DNA from: Leucaena leucocephala
Taxonomy: Eukaryota > Streptophyta > Magnoliopsida > Fabales > Fabaceae
Length of the DNA stretch: 64,000 nucleotides
Assembly: GCA_037074615.1 (NCBI GenBank)
Contig: CM073518.1
Span: 4,836,001-4,900,000 of the forward strand
Direction: 5' to 3'
The notes beneath the pieces were generated by a model. That model searched no databases and was not told where the DNA came from. It was given only the letters and a program-made list of their open reading frames with translations. The position numbers and the translations under genes were made by a program. Shown here piece by piece: positions 58,561 through 64,000 of the stretch (its first letter is position 1; every line of letters starts with the position of its first letter).

Positions 58561-60076
58561 TGGGGAAGTTGAGAAACTTTTTGGAAGGAGAATGACACCC
58601 TAGTGAGTCTGTTGCTTGCTTCAATCCTTGTACTGTTGTTTTACTGTCGTGATTGTGGGGATTGTCAAACAGTGTTGGACTCAACCAAATTGGTATTGAC
58701 TCCTATTGCAGGTATTAAAGGTCCTTATGAATACAATCAAAGCATCAGAGTTGACAGTTTCTTTCACAGAATCACCCGGAACAGTCCAACAGCGAGGGGC
58801 AGCTGAAGTTGTGGACCGGGGTCTTTCTTTCTCATGATAATATTTACTACCAAGTGGAATCGGGTCGGTGTTGAAATGAAATTGTATTGTTTGTGTAAAA
58901 TCAATTTAATTTACTCATGGTTTCCAGATAGAGATAATTTCTCCTTAATGGCAAAATGATGTTTAGTGGCCGTGGTTATGTCTGCTTTTGAGCCATGTTG
59001 GAATACAGTGCAAGATGCAGTGGAGAATTCTAATTCTAATTTCACAGGTATGATATGCTGAGAATGTGGTGTCCCTGCATATTTCCACATTTTCTCAGGA
59101 AGTTATGACAGCAAATTATTTTCGCTTCCCCTTCCCCTTCGTTGGGCTCTTCACGTGGCGGCCACAGGGGTAACATGAAGAGAGACATCTGCAAACTGCT
59201 GCTACAAACTTTACTTGACAAGGTTTTTAAATGTACTTGAATTAACGTAACAAAAAGGTCCTTGAATCTCATGCCATGTGTTAGCTTCTCTTTCCTTCTC
59301 TCAGTTGTCAGATTATTATCATTAAGAAAATAAGGGGTCTTGCAAATTTGTTAAGGTTCTCCGTTGAAATATTGACAATGTTTTTAAATGATTCAATCAT
59401 GTTCAGATATATATAAAAGATCACTAGTCAACTTTTCATTAAGAATCAGAATATCAAAAATCAAAAGCCTACAGACAAGTTTGTCGGCGTAATATTATGA
59501 CACGAAGATTGAAAAGTGTGCATTTACGGATAACTGACGTGTTTAGATTTACTTAAACAAAAAAACGTGTTTCGAGTTTCAGGAATTTAAAACTCGAACC
59601 AGCTGCTGTCTACATTTTTCATAACATCATGGCTGCTGTAAGCAGGCCGCCGATTGTATTTTTAAAAAATGGGGTAAATTAATATTAACTTTGGTCGTGG
59701 TGATTAAAAAAAAATAGATGATAAAAACATACATACTTCATCTCGCGAGCTACGTCATCCCTTTCTAGTTTCTATTACAAAAGTAAACGATTAATGGGGT
59801 GGGTGTTGATTTTTTTTGGTACAAAACAAATTAAATAGGTTCGGTACCAGTATTTTAGGGCTCAGAAAACGCTTATAGAGAACTTACGAGATCATTTACT
59901 AAAAAATTTTTCATAATAATAATAATAATAATTAAACTCATGAAATATATACTATCTTTGCCAACTTGGCAGGTGGGTGTTGATGATGATACAAAAATGA
60001 TCCTCTTTTCCTTTTTGGCCCCTAAAATAGAAATAATGAGTTCTTATTAACGGAAAAATTTATACTACTTTAGTTG
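58561..60076. other. 3' flank of GPN2 and spacer
   Basis: The first few hundred bases are likely the GPN2 3' untranslated region. Short open frames beyond have no motifs. A short (AAT)n run lies at about 59912-59930. Nothing else was recognised. Confidence 0.5.
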
Positions 60077-60298
60077 TTTAGAGTGTGTTTAATCTTTAAG
60101 GAGTATCATTTTGTTATAATTCTAGTCGTGACGCTTAGAGAAATATCTTAACTCTTAGGTACATAGGTTTATGTCTGAAAGTACTTGACAACTCGTCTTA
60201 CTCGATATTAGTATCGTCTAAAAAGAAGGGAGACTTCATTTTATTCTTAGATCGTGGATGAGTTTAATCTCTGTGTAAAAAATTTTATAAAAAAAACA
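60077..60298 (+). mobile_element. SINE-like retroposon, family 2, copy 4
   Basis: TTTTGTTATAATTCTAGTCG, then CATAGGTTTATGTCTGAAAG and CTTACTCGATATTAGTATCG, follow the body of the 22290 copy, ending GTGGATGAGTTTAATC with an A tail. The head is diverged. Confidence 0.65.
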
Positions 60299-61198
60299 AG
60301 CAGGGTTAAATCCTCCTTTACTTTTAACCCCACACAGCCGCCAAGATTTGAAAACCATGCTTATGTAATTTAATATACTCCTGTATCTTTTTTATTAAGA
60401 AAAAACAGTCATGAGCTTTCATTTTAATTTTTAGATAGAAACTAGAGTGGGCTACTCCACATGCTTGTAGTTTTTTAATTAAATAAATATATTATTTTGC
60501 TCAATTGACTTTTTTAAAATGTCATTGGAGATCAAAGTCTTTAATTCGTATTTTAAAAATTCAAAATTTTAAAATATTACCGTCCTTTTTAGTCTGAAAT
60601 TGTCATTTCCACACACTCGCAGAATTGTCAATATAAACTAATTCAAAAATAAGTTTTAGATTAAAAACAGCCCGCGCGTATGATTCCTGCTAAAGGTTTA
60701 AACATATTTAATGGATCATTTATTTCCGAATATACTAGGAAATATCCAAGTATGTTTTTTTGGCTGCCAAGCACCAAATCTAGCGTTAGAGAAACGGTCA
60801 TTTCGTTGGCAAGTAACCAGCGAGATGTATTTCAACTTGCTTCTAGAAGATACAGACAATTGATGTATCGGATAAACAGAGACTATAGCATTATTTTGAA
60901 TTTTTATATCAATGAATCATAGACTTGTTCATCTCCATTCTCGACATGTTAAATTATTTTCTTTTCCTGAGGCACTGTTTGTTTCCTCCTCTCCAAATAA
61001 ATCAAATCGGAAACTTCTATAGGATTAAAGCTCGTCTCCAAGTTCCTTATTTCTCACTCAAATTCAATTTTCTCCGTGGACTTTGACTACTAACGCTCCT
61101 TCTAAGTCTTCCCTCATCTGTCAATAATCTAACCATATTCCATATATGCATTCCCTAATCATCGCTCGCCAAAACCTGTTCTTGAAAGTTCCTTCCAC
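60299..61198. other. Spacer and 5' flank of the ZCF37-like gene
   Basis: The stretch is AT-rich at first. An open frame at 60680-60922 has no recognisable motif. The last 250 bases hold the likely promoter and leader of the next gene. Confidence 0.45.
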
Positions 61199-61879
61199 AT
61201 GCTGAATCATTTGGTGTGCGGCAACTTTCATCAAGAAGAAGAAGATGAAGCTTATTTGGACAGTCCAAGAAAACCCAGAAAGAGAAGGAATAAAAACCCA
61301 TATTCCACGAGAGGCTTGGACCAGTTTTCTGCACTTTTAGCTGATCTTGACAGGAAAAGGCAGGAGATTTACTCCCAGACGAGGCCGCAGGACATCTCTT
61401 TCATTCGCTTCGTGCAATCCAAGTCTAATGATATCGTCCCCATAGTTATCAAAGTGAAAGACAAGCTCCAGAAGCACAAGAGTGAAGAACTCAAAGCACG
61501 ATACGACGTCGCATCTAGCTCACAGCTAATACCGGAAGAGCCTCCTGCTGCCGTGGAAGAGCGAAAGCAATCCAAGATGGGATCTGATCATGAAAAGGAA
61601 GAGAAGAAGAATTTATGTTGGAACATGTGGAGTCGGCCTTCTTTCTATCTACCGGTAATGTTAATTGTGATTTTGGGGTTCTTGACGGTGTTTGGGCGAT
61701 CAGTTGCAACTATTTGCACTTGTATTTTGTGGTATACAGCCACCAGGGTGAAGGATAGATTATCGTCAAGAAAGTCAATAATGAAGAAGAAACGTTATAG
61801 AAGAGGGCGGAGTGAGAAGGCTGCGGCTTCAGAGGACAAATCAGCCGCAAGAAAATTTGATCGTCAGAAAAGCTGGTGA
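61199..61879 (+). CDS. ZCF37: ZCF37-like plant protein (226 aa)
   Basis: A single-exon gene. The N-terminal half matches plant ZCF37-like proteins: a start with VCGNFHQEEEDE, a basic patch (PRKPRKRRNKNPYS) and the conserved core GLDQFSALLADLDRKRQEIY followed by DISFIRFVQSK. A hydrophobic stretch at about residues 148-180 (FYLPVMLIVILGFLTVFGRS and on) is a likely membrane anchor. The C-terminus is very basic (KKKRYRRGR). The family is plant-specific, without a known biochemical role. The short leader ATG is used because the VCG block follows it directly. Confidence 0.85.
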   Translation: MLNHLVCGNFHQEEEDEAYLDSPRKPRKRRNKNPYSTRGLDQFSALLADLDRKRQEIYSQTRPQDISFIRFVQSKSNDIVPIVIKVKDKLQKHKSEELKARYDVASSSQLIPEEPPAAVEERKQSKMGSDHEKEEKKNLCWNMWSRPSFYLPVMLIVILGFLTVFGRSVATICTCILWYTATRVKDRLSSRKSIMKKKRYRRGRSEKAAASEDKSAARKFDRQKSW

Positions 61880-63112
61880 ATGTTTCCTTTATTTTTTCCC
61901 CTAGATGTGTTAGGATTTTGTTTTCTGTGCATACGTGTACGTTTTCTTGGTGACGTGCTTTAAGGCGGGGTTGAAACTTCATTCGTTGTCTTCCCAATTT
62001 GTAAATTATGGATTTGAGGTAGTGATCCATTTCAGGTTATGGTTATTTTGTAAGAACCTTGAAAATCAAGTAGTTGTCTGCTTCAATCATTGTTCCGTGA
62101 AGGGAGTCCTGGGCTTCGTCTTAGTTTAGGAATCCATGGTTGCGCAGTCTATTTCATTTTCAAAGGAATAGGGGGGCATGGGGCTTGTAGAAATTTTGAA
62201 TCTGGACAACTATTAAAACGTCGATAATTTGTTCGTTGTTCAAATCAAGGATCTTTTGAGTAAATTTAAATTACAATTCATCCCAAAAGAATAATATTAC
62301 AAATATACTTATAAAATACAACCCAACCAAATCTTTTATTTTTAATTGTTGCTCGTCACATATGTCAAATTTAATAGATGCTGAATGTTTAAAATTAATT
62401 TTCCTTTTACTGTAGTCTTCTTCTTAGGCCTTTGCCCCCATTTCATATAAAAAATAAAAAAGGAATAGTGCGGCTTGTAAGCCAATGAGAAACATAGTCA
62501 ATTACTCAGCAATTAATTAAGCTTAACCCAAACTAGTTCATTAAATTCTTGAATAATTCCAATAAATAACCTCTTAACCATATTCCAATGTACTCCAAGG
62601 TTTAAATGTGCCATTTTATTCGGCAAGATTTCCAGTATATTAGACATGTCATATGCACTCTCATTATCCGACTCCTGATTAGTTGATTAGGCCTAGCCAA
62701 ATTTGCGTAATTTCATATGGATCAGCTGTCGTCCTCCACAAAAACATAAATTTCACGACCAATGCAACATCAGAAATAATAAATAAACTGAATAAGGACC
62801 AAGATATATCGATAGGAACAAAAGGTGAAAATATCATCTGATTCACATCTGAATTGCTTTAAATGTCATCCAACTAGCGCCATGGAATTTGGCCAACCCC
62901 GGGGAAAATGCTTCCTTTTACAATGATACAATGCACCGAGTAAAACCACGTCCTTGACTTAGACCCAAATTGTCCGAGTCTCTCTCCAAAATTAAGTGGC
63001 TGCATTTCATATATCACTACTCAGTGCACGATTAAAATGAAGATTCCTTATTCCTGCATCACATAAAGGGTTTTTGGTCAAATTGATGGAAGACTTGTAA
63101 ATCTAATCGATT
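61880..63112. other. Convergent 3' flanks and spacer
   Basis: The ZCF37-like gene and the minus-strand gene at the right edge point at each other. The stretch holds their 3' ends and AT-rich spacer; no other gene, tRNA or transposon end was seen. Confidence 0.5.
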
Positions 63113-63785
63113 TTACAGTAATCTAACCTTAAATCTCCTTGGGCGCACAGTCTCTGGACTGTGACGGGAGCTGTAGGAGTGGCGTCTGGGAGCTTCACTT
63201 CTGTTACCCTTCTCTTGTATCTGATTCCTTGAATTCCGAAAAGGTGCATCTTTCTCCCAACTAACTTCATAATCAGCCTTCAAATGTGACCCTTGCTGTT
63301 CATTAACTCATAAATCATCACAATTCAGTAAAGTATCCACAGCTTCCATTTTAGTAAAGTATTCTTCATGACAAATGCTTCCTTATTATTCTAGTTTCAG
63401 TTATGGGTGGCCACATTTTTTTTGTCTCTCATTAGTGCCGGCACGATGAATTGGACAGGCTACATGTGTAAATGGTCCAATGATACAATATGACTTAACC
63501 TAAAGCAGAGCAGAACATCCACAAGAACATGATGATACAATGTCAAGTGATAAATCAGTTATGTGTGTAATCCACAATAACTAAAGAAAAAAACAAATAA
63601 AAATGCACAGAAGTCAGGCCAATACCTTTTGTAAGGACCGACCACACAATACTCTTAATGCATCGTAGAAGTCTCTGTATTTCTCAAACTGAACCACAAT
63701 CTTGCAATAGAGGCCTGAAACTAGGTCTTCACTCTCTTCGTTTGCATCCTTAACTAGATCATCGTCCTCAGCAACAGTAAGATTC
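63113..63785 (-). CDS. 3' part of an unrecognised gene (last two exons)
   Basis: Two exons on the minus strand, 63785-63626 and 63295-63113, separated by a GT-AG intron of 330 bp. They encode an acidic stretch (TVAEDDDLVKDANEESEDLV), then SGLYCKIVVQFEKYRDFYDA and LRVLCGRSLQK, joined to QGSHLKADYEVSWEKDAPFR and an Arg/Ser-rich tail (RRHSYSSRHSPETVRPRRF). The codon pattern and clean splice signals show a real gene. The Arg/Ser tail would suit a nuclear, RNA-associated protein, but I do not recognise the family. Earlier exons would lie past 63785 and beyond the window edge. Confidence 0.6.
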
Positions 63786-64000
63786 CTATTGCATTCAAGT
63801 TATAGATCAAACGAAGGATTTACGGTTAGGAGAAAAATAACGGTGCAGACAATAATTGACACATGTAAAGATATCACACAAGCAACTTGCGCTTTTCATG
63901 AATCGTCGGGTTCTGTGGGTTAAAGTCTTAAACTGGTCTGGTAAAGGAACTACAGATTTCGAAGTTCATAACGCATATAGTTAGCTTTGATGTTTTATCT

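Overview
The window is nuclear DNA from a flowering plant, most likely a eudicot. Genes have many short AT-rich introns and plant-specific families occur throughout (PUB30/31-type U-box, SCPL, SOFL, WLIM1, EXO70, ZCF37, RPIAPKP-motif protein). Long AT-rich intergenic stretches are filled with small transposons. There are no bacterial operons, CRISPR arrays or viral genes. The species cannot be named from the sequence.

Layout, left to right. (1) 1.1-2.4 kb: intact U-box/ARM E3 ligase gene (minus strand). (2) 2.4-12 kb: repeat-rich spacer with a hAT element with an 8-bp target duplication, SINEs, a Tourist-like MITE and one small intronless gene at 10.15 kb. (3) 12.5-16.3 kb: a ROF1/FKBP62-like co-chaperone gene with two reading-frame breaks. 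(4) 19.1-27.7 kb: a tandem pair of serine carboxypeptidase-like genes with the same exon plan; the first copy has decayed around the catalytic Asp exon, the second is intact. (5) 28-34 kb: a foldback element, then a short LTR retrotransposon carrying a captured F-box gene. (6) 35.6-36.5 kb: a SOB FIVE-LIKE gene. (7) 39-42.7 kb: a second hAT copy next to a LINE RNase H remnant, then an LTR-int-LTR-int-LTR array with a SINE in its second internal segment. (8) 45.8-52 kb: RPIAPKP-motif protein, EXO70 and WLIM1. (9) 52.2-55.3 kb: a larger, decayed hAT copy with transposase remnants and a piece of an inositol polyphosphate 5-phosphatase gene. (10) 55.5-58.6 kb: a tRNA-Pro gene and GPN2/QQT1, whose last intron has the signals of a U12-type AT-AC intron. 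(11) 61.2 kb: a ZCF37-like gene; 63.1 kb to the edge: the 3' end of an unrecognised minus-strand gene.

The cellular genes do not form a pathway. The unifying theme is mobile-element activity: several insertions can be defined to the base by target-site duplications, and two different element types (LTR and hAT) appear to have picked up host gene pieces. Exon boundaries were placed by eye from GT/GC-AG (or AT-AC) signals, reading phase and remembered family consensus; no alignment was run.
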